Positions 45,194-54,567 of a DNA stretch of 64,000 bases are shown one piece after another. Below the pieces are notes generated by a model. The model searched no databases and was not told the origin of the DNA. It was given only the letters and a program-made list of their open reading frames with translations. Every line of letters begins with the position of its first letter. The stretch's first letter is position 1. The translations under genes and the position numbers were made by a program. Source of the stretch: Pedobacter sp. GTDB lineage: Bacteria > Bacteroidota > Bacteroidia > Sphingobacteriales > Sphingobacteriaceae. The stretch lies in contig SSFR01000014.1 in NCBI GenBank assembly GCA_008015505.1, positions 124,001 to 188,000 on the forward strand. The letters run 5' to 3'.

Positions 45194-47080
45194 GTGAAAA
45201 AAATCATCTTTTTAATTGCTGCTTTGCTGACTATCCAAGCAACTTTTGCACAGCAAGGCAAAAAGGTACGAATCGTCAGCTCTGAACTTTTGAAAGGTTT
45301 TAAAGAAGAAGGGTTTATGCGTATCATTAAACCTGTATTTGAACAAGAAGGCTCAACCCTTGCTGCAGACAGCGCCAATTTTAGTCAGGAAAAAAATACA
45401 TTCGATGCTTTTGGTCATGTCGTAATTACACAAAGCAATGGAACTATTGTATACGCTGATCTATTAAACTTTGATGGAAACAAGAAAGAAGCCCTACTCA
45501 CCAATAATGTACGTCTAGTAGATAAAGACGCTACACTATATACCAATAATCTTACTTATAATACTGGAACCCGTATTGGCACTTATGTCAATGGAGGTAA
45601 AATTGTAGACTCCAAAAACGTATTGACCAGTGTAACGGGATACTATTTTACCAATACACGGGATGCCTACTTCAAAAACAATGTCGTAATTACTTCACCC
45701 GATGGGGTGATTAAATCAGATACACTACGCTACAACTCCGGATCAAAAATTGCCTATTTCTATGGCCCAACACATCTTTATGGTAAAAACGATACCCTTT
45801 ACACCGAAAATGGCGACTATAATACCCTCACACAGCATGCTCGCTTCGGTAAAAAAAACCACTATACCCAAAGCAGTAAATCGCTGAAAGGAGATAGTCT
45901 TTTTTTCGACAGAAAAACAGGCTATGGACGAGCCATAAAAAATGTCACATTTACTGATGCTACTGAAAAAGTGACTTTCAAAGGTGAAATTGGCATTTAT
46001 CATAAAAAGGATGAGAGTATCTTAGCTACACGTAATGCTTATATAATTCTACAAACTGAATCCGATTCATCCAAAGTTGACTCGGTATGGCTAGCTGCTG
46101 ATACACTGTTTAGTAAGGTTGTACGTGGACATGAGGTGCAACCTATTCTTAAAGTAAATCTCAAAAAAGACAATGAATTAGAAGATACTTCCGTCAGTAA
46201 ACCAGATAGTCACCTCTCACCCAATAGTAAGCCTAGTCCTAGTGGCCATGCCAAGTTTACAGAAAGCACCGCTCAAGAAGATAAACGTTTAATAAAAGAA
46301 GTTATATCGCCGGAACAGAATAATAAAGCTTCAGGCCTAACGAATACACTTACACAAAAAATAAGCAATCTGTCTCCTGACTCTTTAGCTCGAGATACAG
46401 CAAAAGTCCGTATTGTGTTTGCCTATCATAAGGCAAAAATATTTAAATCAGATTTACAAGCTAAAGCGGATTCCATCTTTTTTAGCTACAAAGACTCGAC
46501 CATTCGTTGCTATAGTCAACCCATGATTTGGACTCAAGGCTCACAATTTTCTGCTGATACTATTTATCTACAAATGAAAAATAAGAAATTGGACAACATG
46601 CTTCTTCAACGCAACGGATTTATCGTCGGAACAGAGGCTTCTGATTCATCCAAATTCAATCAAGTCAAAGGAAAACTAATCACGGGGTATTTTAAAAACA
46701 ATAAGCTGAATAACCTCTTCGTTGACGGAAATGCCGAAAGTGTATATTATGTCAAAGAAGAAAAAGAGGGCAAAACAGGAAAATACACCGGAATGAATAA
46801 AATGCTCAGTAGCCGGATGAAGGTACTATTTGAACATCATATGCTAAAAGATATCTCATTTATTCGCAAGCCTGAAGGAACTTATTATCCTATTAAACAA
46901 ATTCCTACTGACCAAACCATTCTACCCGGATTTATCTGGAAACCCAAAGACAGGCCCAAATCAAAAGACGAAATTATCCCCAGCTTAACAAATGAAGTGC
47001 CTATTTTGCCAAAGCAAAAAAACACCAAGACACAGTCAAAATCAACAAGTAAAATCACGGAACAAAAACATAAACCCTAA
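45194..47080 (+). CDS. OstA/LptA-like LPS transport protein
   Basis: A 628-residue secreted protein. The start is a GTG opening the signal peptide (VKKIIFLIAALLTIQATFAQ). Three or more OstA-like beta-jellyroll repeats follow, recognisable by strings such as LAADSANFSQEKNTFDAFGH, TVYADLLNFDG, DATLYTNNLTYNTGTRIGTY and IKSDTLRYNSGSKIAYFYGP. A Ser/Lys-rich linker (about residues 325-400) separates the last module, and the C-terminus is basic. In Bacteroidota such long OstA-like proteins are thought to take the periplasmic LptA role, working with LptD (encoded at 14659). The SIMPL gene follows by five bases. Confidence 0.82.
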   Translation: MKKIIFLIAALLTIQATFAQQGKKVRIVSSELLKGFKEEGFMRIIKPVFEQEGSTLAADSANFSQEKNTFDAFGHVVITQSNGTIVYADLLNFDGNKKEALLTNNVRLVDKDATLYTNNLTYNTGTRIGTYVNGGKIVDSKNVLTSVTGYYFTNTRDAYFKNNVVITSPDGVIKSDTLRYNSGSKIAYFYGPTHLYGKNDTLYTENGDYNTLTQHARFGKKNHYTQSSKSLKGDSLFFDRKTGYGRAIKNVTFTDATEKVTFKGEIGIYHKKDESILATRNAYIILQTESDSSKVDSVWLAADTLFSKVVRGHEVQPILKVNLKKDNELEDTSVSKPDSHLSPNSKPSPSGHAKFTESTAQEDKRLIKEVISPEQNNKASGLTNTLTQKISNLSPDSLARDTAKVRIVFAYHKAKIFKSDLQAKADSIFFSYKDSTIRCYSQPMIWTQGSQFSADTIYLQMKNKKLDNMLLQRNGFIVGTEASDSSKFNQVKGKLITGYFKNNKLNNLFVDGNAESVYYVKEEKEGKTGKYTGMNKMLSSRMKVLFEHHMLKDISFIRKPEGTYYPIKQIPTDQTILPGFIWKPKDRPKSKDEIIPSLTNEVPILPKQKNTKTQSKSTSKITEQKHKP

Positions 47081-47085
47081 ATCCT

Positions 47086-47784
47086 ATGAAACAGTTAATC
47101 CTGTCCTTATTAATTGGCACACAAGCACTAATTTCCCATGCTCAAACGATTGATGTACGTAAAAAAATTGATGTCGTAGGCACTGCTGAAACAGAAGTAA
47201 CCCCCGATATCATCTATCTAAACATCTCTCTAAAAGAATACGTCACGAATAATGGAAAAAAGAAGGTAGAAATTGAAGAATTAGAACACCAACTACAAAC
47301 TGCTGTTCTCGGGGCCGGTCTTCCCAAAGAAGACCTGATGATCAATAACATTGCCAGTTATAATTGGGACTGGACAGGTAAAAAAAACCTTGATTTCCTT
47401 GCTAGAAAACAATACAGAATTAAAGTAGCTGACCTGAGCAAAGTAAACCAACTCATCAGTGCCATCGATCCTAAAGGCATAGAATACAGTGGAATCGATG
47501 GCTATGATTATTCAAAAATTGAAACATTAAAAAAAGATCTTAAAATTAAAGCGCTACAAAATGCCAAAGAAAAGGCTAATTATCTACTTGAAGCCATTGG
47601 AGAAAAGCTAGGTGGCCCAATAGATATTCAAGAAATCAATGACGAATATTACCCAACACCCAGATACCGAGCCGTTACAATGAATGCCATGGCCGCTGAC
47701 GCAACTTCAGCATCCATGCCGGATATTGACTTCAAAAAAATAAAACTAAAATATCAAATGCACACCGTTTTTGAGGTTAAATAA
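47086..47784 (+). CDS. SIMPL (DUF541) domain periplasmic protein
   Basis: A 232-residue protein with a signal peptide (MKQLILSLLIGTQALISHAQ) and a SIMPL domain: DVVGTAETEVTPDIIYLNIS at the N-terminus and ALQNAKEKANYLLEAIGEKL with GGPIDIQEIND as the second motif. The family oligomerises in the periplasm and its function is poorly known (E. coli YggE is linked to oxidative stress). Co-transcribed with the OstA-like gene. A short Met/Ala-rich stretch (AVTMNAMAADATSASM) lies before the last strand, without obvious meaning. Confidence 0.85.
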   Translation: MKQLILSLLIGTQALISHAQTIDVRKKIDVVGTAETEVTPDIIYLNISLKEYVTNNGKKKVEIEELEHQLQTAVLGAGLPKEDLMINNIASYNWDWTGKKNLDFLARKQYRIKVADLSKVNQLISAIDPKGIEYSGIDGYDYSKIETLKKDLKIKALQNAKEKANYLLEAIGEKLGGPIDIQEINDEYYPTPRYRAVTMNAMAADATSASMPDIDFKKIKLKYQMHTVFEVK

Positions 47785-47826
47785 AAAAGATCACACGCAT
47801 CCTTTTCCAAGCCGTTAAAAGCTCCC

Positions 47827-48876
47827 ATGAAAAAAATCGACCGAAGCGATATTCCATCCAAAAAAAAAATATCCTATGCTATCCGGCCGGAATTACGTTC
47901 TTATTTATTGCAATATGGTCGAGAACGGGTACTGCCTGTCCGCTATACAGACTTGCTCCGCTTCAATTTAAGTACTCCGCTGATCGATAAAGATGGACAA
48001 GACACGCTTTGGCACACCGTCTACTATAACGAACATGAAATGGAGGACCTCTTTCCTAATCTTACCTACATTTATGCCTTGATGCATACCGATGGAGACA
48101 TTAAAGTCATGGAGCATCTGTCGGTAGCTCGCATCGATTATTGCACTTTTGGTAATTCTAAGCCTTTCCGCGTACGTATCATCAATCGCTTGAACGATAA
48201 CTATGATCACTTCTATATCAAAGTTGCAGATGCCTCGCGTGTTTATGGATTAGAGCTCGAAAACCTTTTATCACCCAATACTATTTTATATCTCACAGAT
48301 AATAATACACTTATTGAAGAGCATATTCCAGGTCTACCTGGTGATATCTTTGTAAATAGTGTTTCAAATGCGACCAAATTTGACCAAATCCGAATCTGCA
48401 AAGAATTTGTCAAGTTTAATGAGCGATGCTTTGTCCGTCTTTTAGGTGATATGCGCTCCTATAACTTTGTGGTTGATATTACACCAGATATTGAAGGCAA
48501 TCAATATCGTTTACGGGCAGTTGATTTTGATCAGCAATCATATGAAGGTCGCTTGAAATTATATCTCCCTCAATTTTTCAAGGAAAATCTCAAGCTAGTC
48601 CAACTAAGTATGCAGTACATGAATAATGCCACAATCCGTCAATATCAGGAAGAGGAACGTACCCTAATCTCCAATCGCATACGCGCTGAACATCATCGCC
48701 TCAATGATTTATTTAATGTGATGTGTATGGATGAGATAGCTCCCATCCCGAAAGTCCAACAACTGAAAAAAGAGCTCACTAACCACCATCAAACCACTGT
48801 TTTTAATAACTGCGAAAATATGGGACAGATTGTCTATGAGTGTTTAAGTTTGGTTGTGGGTAAACGATTGAATTAG
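47827..48876 (+). CDS. Unknown protein, possibly HipA/kinase-like
   Basis: A 349-residue soluble protein I cannot assign. It contains SYAIRPELRSYLLQYGRERV near the N-terminus and IPGLPGDIF in the middle. The segment FNERCFVRLLGDMRSYNFVV followed by RLRAVDFDQQSYEGR has a D-F-D motif after a beta strand. That arrangement faintly resembles the metal-binding D-F-G/D-F-D part of kinase-like folds, but there is no clear glycine loop or catalytic HxD. No signal peptide. It stands alone after the SIMPL gene (42 bases) and converges on pyruvate carboxylase with only five bases between the stops. Confidence 0.6.
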   Translation: MKKIDRSDIPSKKKISYAIRPELRSYLLQYGRERVLPVRYTDLLRFNLSTPLIDKDGQDTLWHTVYYNEHEMEDLFPNLTYIYALMHTDGDIKVMEHLSVARIDYCTFGNSKPFRVRIINRLNDNYDHFYIKVADASRVYGLELENLLSPNTILYLTDNNTLIEEHIPGLPGDIFVNSVSNATKFDQIRICKEFVKFNERCFVRLLGDMRSYNFVVDITPDIEGNQYRLRAVDFDQQSYEGRLKLYLPQFFKENLKLVQLSMQYMNNATIRQYQEEERTLISNRIRAEHHRLNDLFNVMCMDEIAPIPKVQQLKKELTNHHQTTVFNNCENMGQIVYECLSLVVGKRLN

Positions 48877-48881
48877 CTTAA

Positions 48882-51800
48882 CTAACCCATTGCTCCTAAA
48901 GAGCTCAACTCCAAGACCAAATCATCCGTATTTACTAAAGTCCCAGATGAAAGAATCACATGTTTAATTTCTCCATCTGTAACAGCGGAGATACAAGTTT
49001 CCATTTTCATCGCCTCAATCATAAACAGCGGCTGATTTTTATTCACCTTATCATTGGGTTTAACAAACACTTTAGATAACATCCCCTGTAATGGCGAACC
49101 CACATGATTCGGATTCCCTTTATCTACTTTACGATTTTCTAACCGAACAACTTTAGTGGTTTTGTCTTTGATCCGGATATTTCGCGTTTGCCCATTTAGC
49201 TCAAAAAATACCGTACGCATCCCCTTTTCATCGGCTGGACCAATTGATAACAAACGAATAAGCAGCGTTTTCCCACGGGATATTTCAATAGTCGTTTCCT
49301 CACCAGGCTTCATACCAAAGAAAAAATTGCAGGTTGGAATAACTGAGATATCCCCATATTGACGAAACATTTTGAGATAACCTTCAGTTACTTTCGGATA
49401 AAATTGATAAGATAAATAAGTCGTATACGATAAATCTTTACCAAACTGCTTTTTGAATGCTTTAAAATCAGCCTCTAAATCAAGTGGGGAAAGATATTGA
49501 TTCGGCCGTCCTGTATGTGCCTTTTTATCTTTTAAAATAATACGTTGCAGCTCTCTCGGAAAACCTCCCTCAGGCTGGCCAAGTTCTCCCATAAACAGGG
49601 AAACAACCGAATCTGGGAACGAAATTTGCGCCCCACGAGTAAATAAATCCGCTTTACTAAGCTGATTGGCGACCATATATTGAGCCATATCACCCACAAC
49701 CTTGGAACTTGGTGTCACTTTCACCAGATCTCCAAATAAATCATTGACTTCAGCATAACGCTCCTTGATCTGTTCAAACTGATCCCCCAAACCTAAAGCA
49801 ATAGCCTGTGGCTTTAAATTGGAATACTGCCCACCCGGAATTTCATGCTGAAAAACTTCCGCAGAGCCCGCCTTCATTCCCGACTCAAATGGATAGTAAT
49901 ACTCCCGAACAGTTTCCCAATAGGTGCTAAATTGATTAAGTGACCTAATATCATATGGGTTTTCCCGCTGATGAAAACGCATCATTTCAACAATTGCATT
50001 CAGATTGGGCTGAGAGGTAAGACCTGATAAAGCCCCCAAAGCACAATCAACCACATCTACACCTGCATCAATAGCCATCATATACGTAGCCGATTGCAAA
50101 GATGAGGTGTCATGCGTATGTAAGTGAATAGGAATTTTTACAGTGTCTTTCAAAGCCTGAATCAATATTTTTGCAGCATACGGCTTGAGTAAGCCCGACA
50201 TATCTTTGATACCCAAAATATGGGACCCCGCATCCTCGAGTTCCTTAGCCAAACGCAAATAATAGTTTAAATCATATTTGGTTCGTTTGGGGTCTAAGAT
50301 ATCTCCAGTATAACACAATGCCCCTTCGGCAATTCCTCCCGTTTTGTTCCGCACCATATCGATACAGGGTGCAATATTTGGCATCCAATTCAACGAGTCG
50401 AATATGCGAAAGACATCGACCCCTTTCTCCCAACTGGTTTGTACAAACGATTCAATGAGATTATCTGGATAAGCCGAATAGCCCACTCCATTACATCCCC
50501 TAATCAACATTTGGATCAACATATTGGGTACTGCTGCACGCAATTTTTCCAAACGCATCCAAGGGTCCTCGTGTAAGAAGCGAAGACAAACATCAAATGT
50601 AGCACCTCCCCAAGCTTCTATACTGAAGGTTTGGGGATGACATCTAGCAAATGCTTCAGCGACCTTCAGCATGTCATAAGTGCGCATACGCGTAGCTAAT
50701 AATGACTGATGTCCATCACGCAGGGTCGTATCGGTATAATAAATCTTCTCCTCTTTCTTTAGCCACTGGCAAAACCCCTCAGGACCTAATTCATTAAGCA
50801 AATCTTTGGTTCCCTTAGGATAATCTGCATGATGATCAAAATGAGGAATGATTGATTTTTCTAAACGCTTATCTGCATCGACCTTTTTCACATCTAGATT
50901 TCCATTAACAGCAACCTCTCCCAGAAAAGAAAGCATACGTGTGCCTCTATCAAGTCTGGTTTTAGTCTGAAATAGGTCTGGGTGTTCCTGAATGAAATTA
51001 ACCGTTGCCATCCCTTCAATCAAGGTGGGATGATTGATCAGATTTTCTAAGAACTGAATATTATTCTTTACACCACGGATACGAAATTCACGCAAGGCCC
51101 GATTCATCTTTCGAGAGGCATCAAACAAAGTCGTCCCCCAGGTACTCACTTTCACCAACATGGAATCAAAAAACGGGCTAATTTGCATGCCTGAATAGGT
51201 ACTCCCCTCGTCCAAACGAACCCCAAAACCCGCCGCATTGCGATAAGTAATCAACGTACCATAGTCTGGCTTAAAATCATTAGCGGGATCTTCCGTAGTA
51301 ATACGACATTGCATAGCAAAGCCATTCTTAGTAATCGCTGATTGATCACCCAAGCCTATTTCCGGATCGTTTAAATGATAACCATCGGCAATATAGATCT
51401 GGGTTTTGATCAGATCAATTCCCGTAATCATTTCCGTAACCGTATGTTCAACCTGAATACGTGGATTAACTTCAATAAAATAAATACGCTCATCCGTATC
51501 GACCAAAAATTCGACCGTCCCTACGTTATTATAGCCAACCGCTCTGGCAATACGTATCGCATACTCGTATAATTTCCCGCGAGTTTTATCCTTCAAGTTC
51601 AAGGACGGAGCAATTTCAACAACTTTCTGAAACCTACGCTGCACAGAACAGTCCCGCTCATACAGATGAACTACATTTTGATGATTATCAGCCACAATTT
51701 GCACCTCAATATGTCGGGGGCTTTCGATGAATTTCTCTAAAAAAATAGTACCATCGCCAAAAGCGTTTTTTGCTTCGCTGCGTGCTTCATTAAACGACTT

Positions 51801-52340
51801 TTCCAATTCTACAGGCGTTCGAACCACACGCATGCCACGCCCACCCCCACCAGAGGCCGCCTTTAAAATCACAGGATAGCCAATACGAACAGCCTCGCTT
51901 AAAGCCTCATCGGGTGTATTCAAAGTTCCCTCGTTACTTTCAATAATGGGAATATGATTCTGCTTAGCAACACTTTTGGCAATCACCTTATCTCCCAAGG
52001 CATTCATCACATCCGGACGAGGGCCAATAAAAATGACCCCATTTTGCGCACATCTTTTAGCAAACTCTTGATTTTCAGATAAAAATCCATAACCAGGATG
52101 AATGGCATCAACCGCACTATATTTTGCTACTGCAATAATTGCATCGATATCTAAATAGGGCTTCAGTGGATCTTTATCTGCTCCAATTTGGTAAGCCTCA
52201 TCAGCCTTATACCGATGCAAGGAATAACGATCCTCGTATGTATAAATGGCAACTGTTTGAATATCCAGTTCATTACACGCACGGCTAATACGTATGGCAA
52301 TCTCTCCCCGATTGGCAATCAATATTTTTTTAATATTCAT
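48882..52340 (-). CDS. pyc: Pyruvate carboxylase
   Basis: A biotin enzyme that makes oxaloacetate from pyruvate, refilling the TCA cycle. The single chain of 1152 residues has biotin carboxylase at 1-450 (ILIANRGEIAIRISRACNEL, KAASGGGGRGMRVV, FIEVNPRIQVEHTVTE), carboxyltransferase at about 530-810 (DTTLRDGHQSLLATRMRT, metal-binding HLHTHDTSS), a PC tetramerisation domain, and the biotinyl domain at the C-terminus with the acceptor lysine in FMIEAMKMETC. All domains are intact. Together with aspartokinase (aspartate from oxaloacetate) and SdhAB it indicates a working TCA-linked metabolism. Confidence 0.96.
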   Translation of the reverse strand: MNIKKILIANRGEIAIRISRACNELDIQTVAIYTYEDRYSLHRYKADEAYQIGADKDPLKPYLDIDAIIAVAKYSAVDAIHPGYGFLSENQEFAKRCAQNGVIFIGPRPDVMNALGDKVIAKSVAKQNHIPIIESNEGTLNTPDEALSEAVRIGYPVILKAASGGGGRGMRVVRTPVELEKSFNEARSEAKNAFGDGTIFLEKFIESPRHIEVQIVADNHQNVVHLYERDCSVQRRFQKVVEIAPSLNLKDKTRGKLYEYAIRIARAVGYNNVGTVEFLVDTDERIYFIEVNPRIQVEHTVTEMITGIDLIKTQIYIADGYHLNDPEIGLGDQSAITKNGFAMQCRITTEDPANDFKPDYGTLITYRNAAGFGVRLDEGSTYSGMQISPFFDSMLVKVSTWGTTLFDASRKMNRALREFRIRGVKNNIQFLENLINHPTLIEGMATVNFIQEHPDLFQTKTRLDRGTRMLSFLGEVAVNGNLDVKKVDADKRLEKSIIPHFDHHADYPKGTKDLLNELGPEGFCQWLKKEEKIYYTDTTLRDGHQSLLATRMRTYDMLKVAEAFARCHPQTFSIEAWGGATFDVCLRFLHEDPWMRLEKLRAAVPNMLIQMLIRGCNGVGYSAYPDNLIESFVQTSWEKGVDVFRIFDSLNWMPNIAPCIDMVRNKTGGIAEGALCYTGDILDPKRTKYDLNYYLRLAKELEDAGSHILGIKDMSGLLKPYAAKILIQALKDTVKIPIHLHTHDTSSLQSATYMMAIDAGVDVVDCALGALSGLTSQPNLNAIVEMMRFHQRENPYDIRSLNQFSTYWETVREYYYPFESGMKAGSAEVFQHEIPGGQYSNLKPQAIALGLGDQFEQIKERYAEVNDLFGDLVKVTPSSKVVGDMAQYMVANQLSKADLFTRGAQISFPDSVVSLFMGELGQPEGGFPRELQRIILKDKKAHTGRPNQYLSPLDLEADFKAFKKQFGKDLSYTTYLSYQFYPKVTEGYLKMFRQYGDISVIPTCNFFFGMKPGEETTIEISRGKTLLIRLLSIGPADEKGMRTVFFELNGQTRNIRIKDKTTKVVRLENRKVDKGNPNHVGSPLQGMLSKVFVKPNDKVNKNQPLFMIEAMKMETCISAVTDGEIKHVILSSGTLVNTDDLVLELSSLGAMG

Positions 52341-52504
52341 CAGAATTGAATTATTCTATGGCATTAATTAGACTATACAGAGACTAGATTAAAAACAAAA
52401 AGAAGCTTTGGAATTAAGAAAATAAAACATTCTTTGGTATTACCGCCTGGAAACAAATGTGATAAAAAATGCCCTAAAAATAAATGCAATTCAAAACTAT
52501 CACT

Positions 52505-52699
52505 GAGTCGGTCTAAAATTTATTTTATAAAGCTATTGCCGGTTATTTTTGAGCGGAATGAGATAGATTTTTCAAAGATATTCAGCTGCTCGCTTCGCTC
52601 GGGTTTGGAGCAATAGTGAGAGGCCATTGCGAATAATCTAACAAAATTATAGCCAAAAAGAAACAAAAGAATGAAATGAAATAAACTTTAGATTGGCTC
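52505..52699. repeat. MITE-like element, diverged 195-bp copy
   Basis: Homologous to the intact copy at 61281-61441. The left end (52505-52528) differs at a few bases, then AAGCTATTGCCGGTTATTTT continues with near identity. The middle holds about 34 extra bases including TGCTCGCTTCGCTCGGG. The right part (AGCCAAAAAGAAACAAAAGA) returns to homology and the right end at 52676-52699 retains ATAAACTTTAGA with several changes. It has decayed and is probably no longer mobile. Confidence 0.75.
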
Positions 52700-52792
52700 G
52701 CTATAAAGCGGCGCTCAAAATCATAGGCAGTAAATCAAGGCGTCACGAATTTTCTAGAACGTTAGAATGAAAACGAATAGTTGCTTTACCAG

Positions 52793-52813
52793 TAGTAGTT
52801 ACCAAAACTACTA
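52793..52813. terminator. Hairpin downstream of the DUF4403-like gene
   Basis: TAGTAGTT-ACCAA-AACTACTA, an 8-bp perfect stem, nine bases after the stop of the minus-strand gene at 52822. On the plus strand TTTCGTTTTTAG follows. A wider, imperfect AAAACGAA/TTCGTTTT pairing surrounds it. It is probably the terminator of the 52822-54396 gene, though the U tract on the minus strand is weak. Confidence 0.45.
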
Positions 52814-52821
52814 TTTCGTTT

Positions 52822-54396
52822 TTAGTGAAATTTATTTTTTTTTAGAGAAAGTTTAGCTACCTCAATCCCAACAATATTCCTTATGGCTGGAGTCATTTTA
52901 AGATAGTCATTCACAGAACTAAGTGTTTTGTCCATGTGAGGTCTAAGAGGTATAACTAAATGCCGCTTAATTAGCTTCAAAATATCGTCGTGAAAAAAAA
53001 CATCTGCTAGTTTTAATAAACTACCTCGAATGCCCAATCTATGGTCCATAACAGGACCACTCTGATCAAGCTTATAATCGTCAAAACGTATTTCCTCCTT
53101 TTGAACATCATATATAGGAGAAAAAGCTAACTTATACTTACCATTAAAACTTCCCTTTAATTTCAACTCAACAACTATCGAAGATCCTGACCCTTTATAC
53201 ACATGCACACCATGTATACAGGATACCCCCACTGCTTTTTTAGCAATTTTTTTAGTGATCTTTTTGCGTACACTGTCAATATGAGTGGAAGCAGATACCT
53301 CGTTTGTGAATATGCCATCCAAACCATCTTTATCCTCCAACCCATTAGCTGTAATATATCTTCCAAGCATTTTATGTTGAACAATACCGGTTATACCAAA
53401 GTAAGAAATGCACACTGGCATACATGCCTTAAATTCCCCAACGGGGACAATACTCCGACTTGCTATCCTTATATTGTCTCTATTGAAACGCAAGTAGGGC
53501 TTTTGTCCTATACTGGTCTCAAATTCAGCATGCATTTCTAAATTGACTTTTATTTTTCCTTCAGAAATAATGGGTTGATTTGTATAAATCGTTCGTGGCT
53601 GAATCACATACCAAATACCATAATCTGAATTTACCTCTGTGGCCTTACATACCTCATATAGTCTTGTTGTTACAGCTTGCTTACTACAATAATTTTCGGC
53701 AACATAACCAAATATGTAATCATTCAGATATCTAGGTATTATCACACTGTTAAAAATGGGGGGTGCGGCAATCTTACCGGCGTTTGAAAAAACACTTACA
53801 ACACTATCTTTAGTATAATTCAAAACACTTGTAGCACTACCCATCAAATAGATCCACCAATCATTAGCTGGCTGAGGCTGAGCAATAGGAGCAGCTTGAA
53901 AAGATGATTGAGTGCCCCAATCAATGATTTTTTCAATTTCAAACCTGGTTGACGAAGAATTTAGCTCTAAATTATCAGACAAAGCCAAAGAGCTAATCAT
54001 CTTTATTTTTGCACTACCGGATACTTCATAATCAGCGCTCCCAAGGATCGCACTTGCATGTTGCACTCTAGCTTCCAGTCTAATGTGAATAGTTACGTGT
54101 AATAATCCTCCAACCTCCGCAATTATTAAGTCCGATACCTTATAAACCCGAACACAAGAAACACCAGTAGTCTGATTTATTTTAAAAAAATCAGGCATGT
54201 CAACTATTCTAGTCCCATTTTGAATCTCCCTGTTTAATTTATCCTGTAAGGACCTCAAATTAATTTCAATTGGAAAATGAATATGAGAATCATTAGTATC
54301 GTGTATACCAGATACTTCTACTGCCTCTATACCGAGTGGAATTCCCTCAATGATAGTTGACACCGGGTGCTGACTTTTAGTAAAATATTTCCACAT
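52822..54396 (-). CDS. DUF4403-like beta-rich protein
   Basis: A 524-residue protein with long alternating beta segments and no clear signal peptide or catalytic site. The start (IHFPIEINLRSLQDKLNREI) resembles the opening of DUF4403 proteins, and the end (LKGSFNGKYKLAFSPIYDVQ, then DDYKLD and a helical LLKLADVFFHDDILKLIKRH) resembles their closing G-x-P-x-Y-D pattern. DUF4403 is found mainly in Bacteroidota and is uncharacterised. The shape recalls lipid-binding tubular folds, which is a guess. A stretch around residues 170-215 (QPANDWWIYLMGSATSVLNY) is unusual. It stands alone between a MITE-like copy and serS. Confidence 0.5.
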   Translation of the reverse strand: MWKYFTKSQHPVSTIIEGIPLGIEAVEVSGIHDTNDSHIHFPIEINLRSLQDKLNREIQNGTRIVDMPDFFKINQTTGVSCVRVYKVSDLIIAEVGGLLHVTIHIRLEARVQHASAILGSADYEVSGSAKIKMISSLALSDNLELNSSSTRFEIEKIIDWGTQSSFQAAPIAQPQPANDWWIYLMGSATSVLNYTKDSVVSVFSNAGKIAAPPIFNSVIIPRYLNDYIFGYVAENYCSKQAVTTRLYEVCKATEVNSDYGIWYVIQPRTIYTNQPIISEGKIKVNLEMHAEFETSIGQKPYLRFNRDNIRIASRSIVPVGEFKACMPVCISYFGITGIVQHKMLGRYITANGLEDKDGLDGIFTNEVSASTHIDSVRKKITKKIAKKAVGVSCIHGVHVYKGSGSSIVVELKLKGSFNGKYKLAFSPIYDVQKEEIRFDDYKLDQSGPVMDHRLGIRGSLLKLADVFFHDDILKLIKRHLVIPLRPHMDKTLSSVNDYLKMTPAIRNIVGIEVAKLSLKKNKFH

Positions 54397-54498
54397 AAAT
54401 GCATAAATAGGCCATTAGAAACCTAAATTTAATATTTTTATTAAATTAAAACAACATTAAAATAAAAATATTAACACAATTAATGTCGAATAAAGTAA

Positions 54499-54518
54499 CC
54501 TAAACTTTAGACCAGCTC
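54499..54518. repeat. Solo MITE-like end between serS and the DUF4403-like gene
   Basis: CCTAAACTTTAGACCAGCTC carries the element's right end TAAACTTTAGACAAGCTC with one mismatch. No left end is nearby. Confidence 0.55.
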
Positions 54519-54567
54519 ATTAATTAAACATGGCACCTAATGTCTATTTAACATCAGATATAGTGTA

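Larger units (their letters stand above)
52341..52821. other. Non-coding region with diverged MITE-like copy
   Basis: About 480 bases without a supported gene. It holds the diverged element at 52505-52699 and a hairpin at 52793-52813. The rest is AT-rich spacer upstream of pyruvate carboxylase. A short open frame through the element (52434-52616) is not a gene: it stays open only because it shares the element's sequence. Confidence 0.6.

Noticed and set aside
52434..52616. Open frame through the diverged repeat, sharing KLLPVIFERN with a frame in the intact copy
   Set aside because: The similarity follows from the shared DNA of the element. The frames have different ends, no plausible start context and no known family.
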